Both the position numbers and the translations under genes were made by a program. The notes under the pieces are model-generated. The model saw only the letters and a list, made by a program, of their open reading frames with translations, ran no database searches and was not told where the DNA came from. Shown here piece after piece: positions 12,201 to 21,735 of a stretch of DNA of 64,000 nucleotides (within the stretch, counting starts at the first letter, position 1; each line of letters starts with the position of its first letter). Source of the stretch: Tubulanus polymorphus (Eukaryota > Nemertea > Palaeonemertea > Tubulaniformes > Tubulanidae); NCBI RefSeq assembly GCF_964204645.1, contig NC_134029.1, positions 3,977,001 through 4,041,000 of the forward strand. Reading direction: 5' to 3'.

Positions 12201-12720
12201 TTATCTGCAATTGAAATCAGATTTACATATTACTTTCTGGAAAACGCTCACAAAATGTTATACCATCTACCCAATTCCGACGAGTCAATCATGAGGTTTA
12301 AGTGCAAAGCGCGTGTTTTCGAAAAAAAAAAACAAGCTACATAACCCACCATACTGCAATTTTTTTACCTGAGAAATAGACGAATGACGCTTGGATAGCG
12401 CCGATCCACGATGTTGCCCCAGCGTCTTGTTGAAATTCTTCAAGGAACACGACGTAATATACACCGACTGACCAGAATATACCGTACAAAAGCAAATGGC
12501 AGAAGAACGAAGAGACCATCACGAACCACGACCAACTTGTCTCGATCGATGACATCTGCGAAGTCGTGGATTGTTTTCTTTTCTTGTCCGAAGTGACCGC
12601 ATCACTCGTTTGTGTTTGTGGTATAAGAAGTTTGCTTTGCGACAGATTTGCCGGATGTCCGTTTCCGTTCATAACGGGAGGAGTCGAGGGTACCTCCAAT
12701 AGTTGCTCCGATTCTGCCAT
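9209..12720 (-). CDS. SLC16-type monocarboxylate transporter, tandem copy 2
   Basis: Paralogue of the gene at 3145-5386, in the same orientation and with the same exon plan: 12369-12720, 11285-11428, 10440-11207 and 9209-9390, total 1446 nt = 481 aa plus stop, all joins phase 1. ATG at 12720-12718. Exons 2, 3 and 4 have identical lengths in the two copies (144, 768, 182 nt). The MCT signature WFDRHRTLAIGIACSGCGAG is unchanged. Exon-3 proteins differ at only about a dozen positions (for example FMMPFAPSY against IVMPFATSY), and most divergence is in the N-terminal cytosolic tail (MAESEQLLEVPSTPP). Intron 2 is 77 nt in both copies, but intron 3 is 1049 nt here against 76 nt in copy 1. The stop is TAG rather than TAA, again right after a GG. 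This is probably a recent tandem duplication of a functional carrier. Confidence 0.93.
9391..10439 (-). other. Enlarged intron 3 of SLC16 copy 2
   Basis: The intron begins with the same bases as copy-1 intron 3 (CTGAAAATAGAGA on the plus strand) but is about 970 nt longer. No open reading frame of note, no clear terminal inverted repeats and no tRNA-like head are visible in the extra sequence, so the inserted material is unidentified AT-rich DNA. A loss from copy 1 is equally possible. Confidence 0.6.
11764..11878 (-). other. Candidate cassette/poison exon in intron 1 of SLC16 copy 2
   Basis: Counterpart of 4591-4709. On the minus strand an acceptor ending CTTCTTAG precedes a 115-nt block closed by the same GTAAGT donor (11763-11758). 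Read after exon 1 it gives DVNEMKYK then TGA, with the stop in the same place as in copy 1. A 4-nt deletion relative to copy 1 lies after the stop, so the block is not constrained as a coding frame, as expected for a poison or noncoding exon. Function is inferred from conservation only. Confidence 0.45.
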
Positions 12721-13053
12721 ATCCGATCTACAAGAAAATCCCCAGCTAAGTGTGAATAACCTCTCTGGCTATTTTTCGCACGAAGCGACAGCGACCAGAC
12801 GGATTGTACTTATGAATATACCTTTATGCGTATATGGCATAAAACCACGGTCTAGAGCACCGTATGGCAGCGCGCATAATAAATAATAAATTTCATTATG
12901 TACTGGCCCTTTCATGAATTATGCATACGAATCAGGCAGTATTTAAAATGCTAACCGACAAAGACATCCCCTATAAATTCTAATTCTAATTCATTGAGGA
13001 CATAGGTAGGCGGCTGTTGCGTGTATACAACTAGTATCAATAGTTACGACTAT

Positions 13054-13088
13054 AGCCTGATAAATTAGTTAAACTAATTAATCAGGCT
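13054..13088. repeat. 35-nt near-perfect palindrome
   Basis: Two 17-nt arms around a single central A: the left arm starts AGCCTGATAAATTAG, and the right arm is its reverse complement with one mismatch. The core contains opposed TAATT/AATTA sequences. It lies about 330 nt upstream of the SLC16 copy-2 ATG. It may be a cruciform-forming remnant or a dimeric binding site; nothing more can be said from sequence. Confidence 0.7.
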
Positions 13089-14847
13089 GAAGATGGCATC
13101 ATGTTATATGATCAGGATCGTTTTTTTTCTTCTCTAAGTTGGAGAATAACTTCACGAAGTCTCGTAGCAGTGAAAACTAGAAGCAAAGTTTTAGAAATTG
13201 AGAGAGACACTATGGGGGTTTGGTTCATAACTCGAAAAATATAATATAAAACATTTACGTAAAATTGGAAACAAGCCAAAAAATAAAGATAAAGAATATT
13301 GCTAGGATTCAATTTCGATGTATTTAAAGAATAAAAGATTAGCCCGTCGACAGATTCACTTGAAAAAATAAAAATGAAAAGAAATCAAACGTATATGCTA
13401 TAGCCTTATTTAGAATGGCATTTCAACGAATTCATAAGCAGAGGAACAGCTTGCTAATGAAAATATCTTATTTTCTATCAAACTATACTAACATATTTGA
13501 AATGGAGCAACGAAAACCGGTTTTTATTGATCAAATTAGATTTATTTTCGTTTCATTTTGGGTCAGCGCGTCATGAGTGACATGTGAATTTGAATAAGAA
13601 TAAGAATTGTAAGAATGTTTTCTAATATCCCTCAATACAAACAGGGATAAATCATCTTCTAGATTCAATAAGGTATCCCTCCTCAATTATTATCATGCTC
13701 CGAAGAAACGTAAATATACGCTCGGCGTATCGTGGGGGGCAAGTATTCGCTTTCATTCTGAAGCATTCGGCATATCGAAAAATGTATGTTGTCGTATAGC
13801 GCGAAAGAATTTTTCAGTGGTTGAGTCACCGAACCATCACAATCAAAATCTTAGTTATTAACCTATAATCCTAACTCAGAAATGTTCGTTTTGAAAAGGC
13901 ATTCAAGGACTAAACTGACTCATGCTCGCACCTGCTTTCTCGAAGCACTGTATTGTAAAATACGAAAGATTTCAAAGCGACTTTTTATGTATTGTATGCA
14001 TATAAGCATATACGTCTTGATATGTGGCAAAATCTGTCATAGAAATCTTTACACAACAGCTGGTTTTCAATCACCGTACCTTAAACAAGTACATTAATAC
14101 TGGAAAAATCTCAATTTTCTGACATTCAATTGTTGCTCGGATGTTACAAATATTTCGTTTATTTTCAGAAACGAATAGGCCTACAACATGAAAAGGCAAA
14201 TTCTAGATTTCTTCACCAGCGAGTTCCATATAACTTGGGATTAGCATGTATTTTAGACAACTCGCGAAGTTGTTAAGTTGTTCGTTTATCTCCCATATAA
14301 GCGCGCCGTTTTAGATTTCTTTGCAAGTGAACGCACGCTGTTCGCGTTAGCGTTGAAAAAGTTTCTCGAAGAGAAAGTTTCTTTTTTTTCACCCGTTGAT
14401 GTTATCGCGTGGTTCCCATCTGATAATACCTCGATGCTTTTAAATGTGTTTCCTGTGAGCGGGGAAGTTTGAGGGCATCGCCCAGTGTGAGCGACGATTC
14501 TTTTTGACACATGATAATAGTGTCGTAATAAAAAGCGGATATTTCTAAACCGGATTTCCTACGAAAATGATTTTTAACGGACTATAAAACCCACATCGAG
14601 TACTTACACCGTCCAATAAAGAAAATGTACTATTAGGCATTAATAGCAGATTGAACTTTGCATAAGCCTCGTCTCCGCATTTAAACATGTATAATATGTA
14701 TAGGCCTACATTTCTGCAATAACGGATGGACGCTGGTTTAATCAATTGAAATTGTAAAGGATTTCCTGGGTTGATGTTCAATACCCAACCACTGCTGGTC
14801 GAATCGACCTAACGCTTACCCGGATTTCGCGCACTGTACGGTATTGC

Positions 14848-14861
14848 GTTTCCATGGCAAC
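14848..14861. promoter_or_regulatory. RFX X-box-like motif
   Basis: The 14-mer GTTTCCATGGCAAC fits the X-box consensus (GTNRCC, short spacer, RGYAAC) except for the fourth base of the left half-site, where T stands for the purine. RFX factors bind such sites in promoters of ciliary and other genes. No start of a gene is recognised within 300 nt, so the target is unknown and this could be a chance match. Confidence 0.35.
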
Positions 14862-15970
14862 AGTTTGTATGATCGCGTTAATTCATTGGTGATTATCTTA
14901 TATCATTGAATCAAAGGATAAATCAAATTCAGACTCATATTCACATTCTTCAATTCTGTATATCTTTGTCTATTTCATTTCCAAGATTTTAATGTATGCA
15001 GTTGCCTAAGGTGAAAACGCCTAAGAGTTCAAGGGCACACCATTGCGAAGAACAACCTTCGTATCATCCGTCACCAGGGAGTCATGTTGCTGTCTTGTGC
15101 TGTGAAATCAACGCCATTTTGAAGAGCGAGGCGAAATATGATAGAGTTTCAATCGCCTAATAAAAAGGGATTCATATATCTCATAAGCTTATATCAATTA
15201 TATAATTCAGCTGTGCGACTGCCATATCAATTTACTATATCGAATATTTAGTATTAGGTGATATCAATTACTTGATATTTCATAATGTATCGGATAATGA
15301 ATATTTCATCGACTATGTATACTCTTAACAAATTCAACTGACAAAAATGAATTTGAAAATGTAGGCCGGTAATTGACCACAATCACGAGACATAGTCCAA
15401 AGCAAAAACGCTTTCATTTGCCAGTATTATTCGTGGAGATCTTTAGGGGACGCCTAGTTGGTGATAAAACGAAAAGATGATCAGTCGAAATTTTGCAATT
15501 GGAAAACACCTAAAAACTATACGCTATAATAAATAAACTATAATGATCATACGTACAATAAATCACCTACCTAGAGTAAAATGTGCTTTGGATAATCTTT
15601 GAAGTGATTAAAGACCTTTGTTTTCGGATTTTCGTCTGGCTTTTTTTTCGTGTTTTGCTACAGCTGAAATCCTTCTTCCGTTCCCAATAACCAAGCCAAA
15701 CTCGTCAGTATTTTCATTTTATCGTAAGAATTTTATTTGCCCCCAATGGCGTTGTTCTTATGTATTCTGCGCATTAACTGAACGCGAAATGCTTGTCGAC
15801 AACAAGAGAACTGACGTGCGATCGGTTGGCTTCAGTTTAGCGCGCCGTGCGCTGTTGTGTGTGCCAACTGGTTCGAACTGGATTGAACTGGTTGAGCATA
15901 CATTAGTGATGGCATAAACCGGTAGAAATACAAGAAAACTGTTTAAACACACTATTCTACTGTCATACCT

Positions 15971-16000
15971 AGTCAGGTGGATATATATATATAGTCAGGT

Positions 16001-16086
<86 letters not shown>
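15971..16086. repeat. (TA)n microsatellite with a duplicated 10-mer
   Basis: A pure TA/AT run fills 16003-16086 (about 42 units). Just before it the unit AGTCAGGTGG followed by a short TA run occurs twice (from 15971 and from 15993), which suggests slippage or an unequal-exchange duplication at the repeat edge. Confidence 0.95.
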
Positions 16087-16088
<2 letters not shown>

Positions 16089-16315
16089 AAATATCAATTT
16101 AGGCTTTCGCCAAAGGAGAACTTGATTTAAAACAATAAATTTGGAGATCACAATAAATTCGAAGATCACAATAATTCCATATTATGCTTTATTTGAAGTT
16201 GCGTCATTTCTACCAATTTACAAAAGCTTAAAAACAATGCAGCAATGAGAAACATGGAAGACGTACATTGGAAAAATGCAACAATGTGAAAGAAGAAAAT
16301 TGTTGGTTAAGGAAA

Positions 16316-16388
16316 AGGTTTCGGCGGGGCTCGAACCCGCGACCTTCTGCGTGTGAAGCAGACGTGATAACCACTACACTACGAAACC
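16316..16388 (-). tRNA. tRNA-Val(CAC)
   Basis: The minus strand folds as a cloverleaf. Acceptor stem GGTTTCG (16388-16382) pairs with CGAAACC (16323-16317). The D region contains GTGTAGTGGTTATCAC. The anticodon stem TCTGC/GCAGA encloses loop TTCACAC, giving anticodon CAC. The T arm GCGGG-TTCGAGC-CCCGC carries the B-box TTCGAGC. A TTTT run begins at the discriminator position and can serve as a Pol III terminator. The discriminator base would be T rather than the usual A, which is slightly unusual. No intron. Confidence 0.9.
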
Positions 16389-17016
16389 GGGATATCTGTG
16401 CTGACATTAAAATTATAAATAAATTTTATCTAATAAGAATCCGCTCAGATTCTAATTTTTTAAGATATTTAATCAATCCTTTACAACAAATTTAATTTTA
16501 AACCAAGACTATGTATATTGAGTAGTATTATTTTTCTTGTAAAACGGTTTGTTTTTTATGCCCAGTATTTTTTCAATAAAGCATATTTATTTAAATTTTC
16601 AATAAAGTTTTATTTGACCCCATTTTTCAGATTTTCTCAAATTGTGACGTCTAAATTATTAACCTGGGTAAATATCAGAGGTAAGCTCTTATCTATATTA
16701 GAATAAATTTGAAAGTGTAATTGAATTATAAGAAAAAATACATTTGGAAGGACTTTTTGGCACTTTCTTTCCAGTTGTACCCCAATTTTCTTCCAATCCA
16801 TCTTAACTCGAGTAACTCTACTAGGGAGGTCTCTATTCTGTCTCTGGATCTGGTCAGCTGGTTGGTAGTACGGTAGATCCCCAGCTTGGCTAGGTTCACA
16901 TTGCCAAATTTTTCCATAGCCTAGTTGAATTAACACTGTGTATTGCTTTTCATATTTTCATTTCATTCATACGCTCTTCACTTAGAGACTAAATATTAGA
17001 ATCCAATTGCTGAAAC
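16389..17016. other. Upstream region of the WHAMM/JMY gene
   Basis: AT-rich sequence that should hold the promoter and 5' UTR of the gene starting at 17017. No TATA box or GC box is convincing. Open frames on the minus strand (16637-16936) have no family resemblance. Confidence 0.35.
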
Positions 17017-20000
17017 ATGGATGAACCTGATACTCTGGAAGATTGGGTTGCCGTGAAGGAGCATCCATTCCTTGACGAATCTCCGAAAGTACGTCTGAAC
17101 TTCAACATCGCGTGGAACGAAATCGAGCAAAAAATCGCGATCACTTGCCGCGAACGATCTCGCGTTGTCAGCGATAAAGTCCCTCAGGGATGGACAGGGT
17201 TATTCACGTTTCGTGATTTACAAGGAATCCACGATCAACTGTGTTTGATACACCCGTCGTTATCCTTATATCTACCGAATCTGCCACTCGAGCCTCGCGG
17301 AGTCTGGGCGTATCTTAGCAATCCGCAACTCCCCGACGAAAACATCTGCGCGCTACTGGAACAGTACTTTTTGATCGCCTTAGAAATTTGCGGCCAAACT
17401 TTACTGACGTCGACGCTGTTCGAAGAGCACACCTACGACGAATATTTCGAAAATATCTCGGCATTAAAGCGTCGAAATTTCGACGAAGCCGTAGCTCAAG
17501 CCGAAGACGAACTCAAAAACGTTTTATTCCTGCGCGAAAGTTCGATTAACATGCTCGACATGGCCGAGGTTTATTTACAAGAGGACGAGGCTTTGTTTCA
17601 TTTGAACATCGCTCTGGCTCGTTCTTATAATTATCAACTGCAGCCGTTTTTAGATTTACGAGAATTAGCGTTCAGCAAACTGCAGGAAGCGAAGAGTTGT
17701 CTGAACAATGCGGATTTAGGCGCGCGAATCAAGAAGCAATACGCGACTGTGTTCACCGAATGGCAGGAACAATACGTACAAGCTTTAGACACGATACAGG
17801 AAATCTATAAAAACTATTACAGCCGAACGTCGGAGTTAATGGAAGCCGTGCGATCGCGGATGATCGAAGATAAGAATAAATTTGGAAATTCGGCTTTCGA
17901 AGTATCGGCTTATGACCGTCTATGCAGGTGAGGAACCAACTGTCGAATAGTTGATCACTTAACCCTATCATCATAATGCATAATGCAATTTTATTTGTAG
18001 ATTTCTCTTTAGTGTCCTGCAATGCCTGGAACTTGCATCAAAATTTTCCTTTAGAGGTTTCGTGCCTAAGACGGCACTGGTTCTGCATGGATACTTGCCC
18101 TATGCCTCTTTCCAATTTGTGCTTTTATCAAAGTCTGCCCCTGGACTAGTTAGTTACCTAATCGTTGGTGGTAAGCTTTTTATAATCGGATGTGGTTTGT
18201 GAAAATATCCGATCGTGAAACTAAACCACAGACAGGTTACTGACTAGGTGAATTGTATATCGACTGGACCACAATATGACCTTTATTAAAAATAACTTGT
18301 GAATTTCAAGCATTCTCTAAATTTCTGTTTCATATTTTCTTGGTTTTATTCGCAGCTTTTTCGTGCTTAAAATTGAATTTTTTCTTCTAAACGACTTTCA
18401 GAATTGAGGAAGATCTTTCGTTAGAGAAACAACAAAAATTGAAGGCAACAATGAAATGGTTCGAGAACCAGCGCGATAAAGTAAAACAAGAGGTAAATTG
18501 AATAATGAAGCGTTTGTGTCTAATTAGTGTTGCTTTACGTCACTGAGCATTGTTATGCATTATAGATCGCTAGTTTAGATGAAAAAGACAACGTCAAACT
18601 GGAAATTGAAAAGTTAGAAAAAAAGGTGTTCGACTGGCAGAATAAGCTGTACAATGTTGAATTAACACTGATGGATGAAGAAGAAAGTTTAGTTAAAGTC
18701 TACATCCAACAAGTTCTGAAACAGATTGCAGGTAAAATAAAACCACCGAATTTATGAACAAGGGCTTGTTGTTCCACCGGGTGTTGTCATACAGTCGTTT
18801 CTAAATGCTTCAATTATTGCTATGGAATTATGTTTCCCAACCAGCTGTACTTGACTGGCTTCTCAGTCAAGGCCCTAAAATGTTTTCTTAATCGTGACAA
18901 GTATGCGGCAACAAATGGGCGGCACAAGGCGGTAAGGCGAATTCTACTGGGGCATACTTAAGACTTCAGAATCATGGGGAAATGCTGTGCATTTTTTACT
19001 GACTTTACATACAGTAAGCCTATTGAACAGTATACTGTGTATCTTACTATCGATTCAGAAAGTGAAGATGAAATAACATTTCACGACGCGGTTGAAGACG
19101 TCGAAGATTTGAGCAGCGAAGACGACGACACTAAACAAGATCATCATAAAACGCATCCAAAACTGAAACGATTTAAACAACGTCTGATGCTTATAAATCG
19201 TAAACGAGCGAACATTCGAAATCGACAGGTCTGGAAACTGATTTCTTCCCTCAGGGGTGACCCCCAGGCGCCGATCCAGGGGGGTCTTCAGCATTACCCT
19301 CTAATGAATTGAGTTGCCTTTTTCTGAATGAACTTCTCTACATTATTGGTAGAATAAGGAAAAGTTCCAACTGGGAATTGCAGTAAAACCACAAATTTAC
19401 AAAGTCAATGTCTTAATTGTTAATATCTCTTTAGATATGTCACAAGACCTTCATAAGCAGGCTTTGGATCAACCACTGGACTAGAACTTGTTTAAAATAA
19501 TCATAGTACACAAGTACCGTTAATACTCTTATGTATTATTTATAGAAATCTTATCTGAAAAGTATTACTGACAAAAAGAACCAGAAAAAAGAAGAATTGA
19601 AAAACTTAGAGCGACATCGTGTCGTACAAGCTGTAAGTTAAGATGGTTAGAATCTTCTCTGTACGACTGTTTTGATATTTATTTCCGTTTTAATTTGTTT
19701 CTATGTATTCCTAGAAACGAGAGGCTCAGAAAGAAGAATTGTCTGAAAAACAAGAATTTATCAACAAAGAAAGGAAGAAAACGTTAGAACGATTGCGCCA
19801 GCATAAACAGGTGAATCACTGTAGATTAAACTCTTATTATAGAAACTCTTTCATTTTCCTCACTACACTCTGTATTAGGTAACAAAATGATTTGTTTCAG
19901 AACCTTTTTCTCCATCAGTCACAACTTCCTTGCATTCTGTAAGGACAGTTTCACTGTTCAGTATTAACATCGTGCATTTTCTTCAAAAACCAAATTTGAA

Positions 20001-20906
20001 ATCTTCATATTTTTTTTTTATTTTCAGAAATATCCTAATCGTAATCCTCTGCATCCATCAAGGTATTCATCGAAATCTCAAAAAAGAAGATCATCGGATA
20101 AACCAGACGGAACTGATCGTACAGATGGCACCACGAGTCAGACTAAAAATACTCCCGTACCTCCAGAAACAGTACCTAGTAGTAAACCAGGTGCCCCTGT
20201 CCCCCCTCCACTTGCCCCTCTCGGGCTCATGCCTCCAGTTGTACCACCACCCCCTCCCCCACCTCCCATTGCTCCTCCCCCACCACCAGCGCCACCAGTC
20301 CCTCCAGCTAATCTTCCATTGAAAAAGACCGACGATGTTAAAAAGACTGGTCGTGCTGCGGAGTCTAAAAATACTGATCAAATGATCAATCTATCGGATA
20401 TACAATCAGCTAGGACTAAACTGAAGAAATCAACAGAACCTGTTCATACTGGTCCATCAAAAGGTTTGCATATTATCATTTAGTTAATGAATCTTTTAGG
20501 GGTTCATTGATTATTGTGTTTGAATTACCGATTTAAACCCGTTCTATATATAAACGATCTTAAGCACTGTGGATAGTCCCCTCCCCCGAGGATGCACACT
20601 TCACGAGTGACCAGCCTTTCATCTGTCATGAAATGGTTTTCGATATTATTGATAGATGGCGTATTTGTAGGTGAAGATCCGATGTCTAACATGATGCTAC
20701 TGATACGACAAGGTGTGAAATTACGACGCGTAGTTACCCCTGCTGCTGCTGATGGCGACAGTCCATCGATGACGTTATCAACTCCTAGTGAAAGTCACCT
20801 ACAACATTTACAACAGGCTTTAGGCCGTATACAGAAACTTACTGCTTCATTTTCCGATGATGAGGAAGACTCCAGCGAATTCACTGATCAAGATTTTGAG
20901 GATTGA
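17017..20906 (+). CDS. WHAMM/JMY-family actin nucleation-promoting factor
   Basis: Activates the Arp2/3 complex and nucleates actin, in vertebrates on ER-Golgi and autophagic membranes (WHAMM) or in motility and p53 response (JMY). Eight exons: 17017-17927, 18402-18492, 18566-18731, 19059-19228, 19546-19632, 19715-19810, 20028-20463, 20671-20906; total 2193 nt = 730 aa. The ATG has good context (GAAACATGG). N-terminal family domain: EDWVAVKEHPF and IAWNEIEQKIAITC (residues 8-42), then GLFTFRDLQGIHDQLC. A long coiled coil spans about 300-510. A proline-rich stretch lies at 561-600. WH2 motifs lie at about 626-643 (INLSDIQSARTKLKK) and 657-673 (MSNMMLLIRQGVKLRRV). A connector helix (HLQHLQQALGRIQKL) and acidic tail (SDDEEDSSEF) finish the protein. 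The usual Arp2/3-binding tryptophan near the end is a phenylalanine (F728). Donor of exon 4 (CAG|GTCTGG) is weak, so that boundary is the least certain. Two WH2 motifs resemble WHAMM, and the sequence fits both vertebrate paralogues. Confidence 0.93.
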
Positions 20907-21264
20907 TTTTTAAGAATATTTCATTGAAGGAAATTCGTATTACCCGGTAAATTAGGCACTATGAATTTGGCACTATTTACATCAGAAGTCTACACTGATT
21001 TGGAGAGAATAATGAATTAAGAATTAATTTTGTATGGGTTCTATGTATTGGTTCAAGGTGTCTGTTCATTTGCTGTGTATTTCTTGAAAATATATCTGTT
21101 TTAATGTTCCTCAATTGTTGGATATATTTCTTTGATATCTAGTCATTCTGTGCTTGTTCAGTTCTTGTTTGTAATATTTTTTCATTCTATTGTAAATTTG
21201 CTAATTTATTTAAGTACGTGTTGTAATTGAATGTACACGAAAGTTAGGTTATTCCGATTGATAC

Positions 21265-21270
21265 AATAAA
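21265..21270 (+). terminator. Polyadenylation signal of the WHAMM/JMY gene
   Basis: AATAAA lies about 360 nt after the TGA of the gene ending at 20906, in an AT-rich, T-rich 3' UTR-like stretch, and is the first canonical hexamer at a plausible distance. Confidence 0.6.
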
Positions 21271-21663
21271 CAAATTCTTCAAATTGATTAAAGCTTGTAA
21301 ATTAATTTCTATCTACTTTGAATTACTATAACACGGTTAATGGACCGTCAGCTAAGTCTTCTCCGGCGCATTCTCAAGGAACTAACTTCACTGGCTCCCA
21401 GTAAAATACCGAATCGATTATGAAATTACTCGTTTGGTTTTCGGCTATTCTCATCGTCAAGCCCCCAAGTATGACGACTGAGAATTGTGTGCTCACTGAT
21501 ATTACGCTTAGTCTAGTCATGATGTTTTTAGAGTGCCCTGTGCATTAATGGTGATTAAACGTTGTTTTGAATTTTGTATTATCTGGTAATACTTATTAAG
21601 ACAGATATTCTTCTGACAGGAAAATTTGTTCGAGGAAAATGTTTTGAAGTCGAAAAAATTCTG

Positions 21664-21735
21664 TGCGTTCGCCGGGAATCGAACCCGGATCCATTGCTTG
21701 GAAGGCAACGATGCTAACCTTTACACCACGAACGC
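21664..21735 (-). tRNA. tRNA-Gly(TCC), copy 1
   Basis: 72-nt cloverleaf on the minus strand. Acceptor GCGTTCG pairs with CGAACGC, with A as discriminator (21664). Anticodon stem GTTGC/GCAAT encloses loop CTTCCAA, giving anticodon TCC. The T loop is the standard TTCGATT. A T6 run shortly downstream (minus strand) is a good Pol III terminator. The sequence is identical to the tRNA at 37463-37534. Confidence 0.97.

Larger units (their letters stand above)
12721..16316. other. Intergenic spacer between SLC16 copy 2 and the tRNA-Val
   Basis: Holds the promoter side of SLC16 copy 2. No coding exon is recognised; the open frames here (for example around 14278-14472 and 15618-15917) start with non-ATG codons or lack splice support and family resemblance. 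Notable items, listed separately, are a 35-nt near-perfect palindrome (13054-13088), an RFX X-box-like site (14848-14861) and a (TA)n microsatellite (16003-16086). Confidence 0.4.

Noticed and set aside
15969-16169. Open frame of alternating Tyr-Ile on the minus strand
   Set aside because: It is a translation of the (TA)n microsatellite.
16316-16388. tRNA-Val as the head of a SINE
   Set aside because: All cloverleaf stems are intact, a T-run terminator follows immediately, and no tRNA-unrelated body or A-rich tail extends from it.
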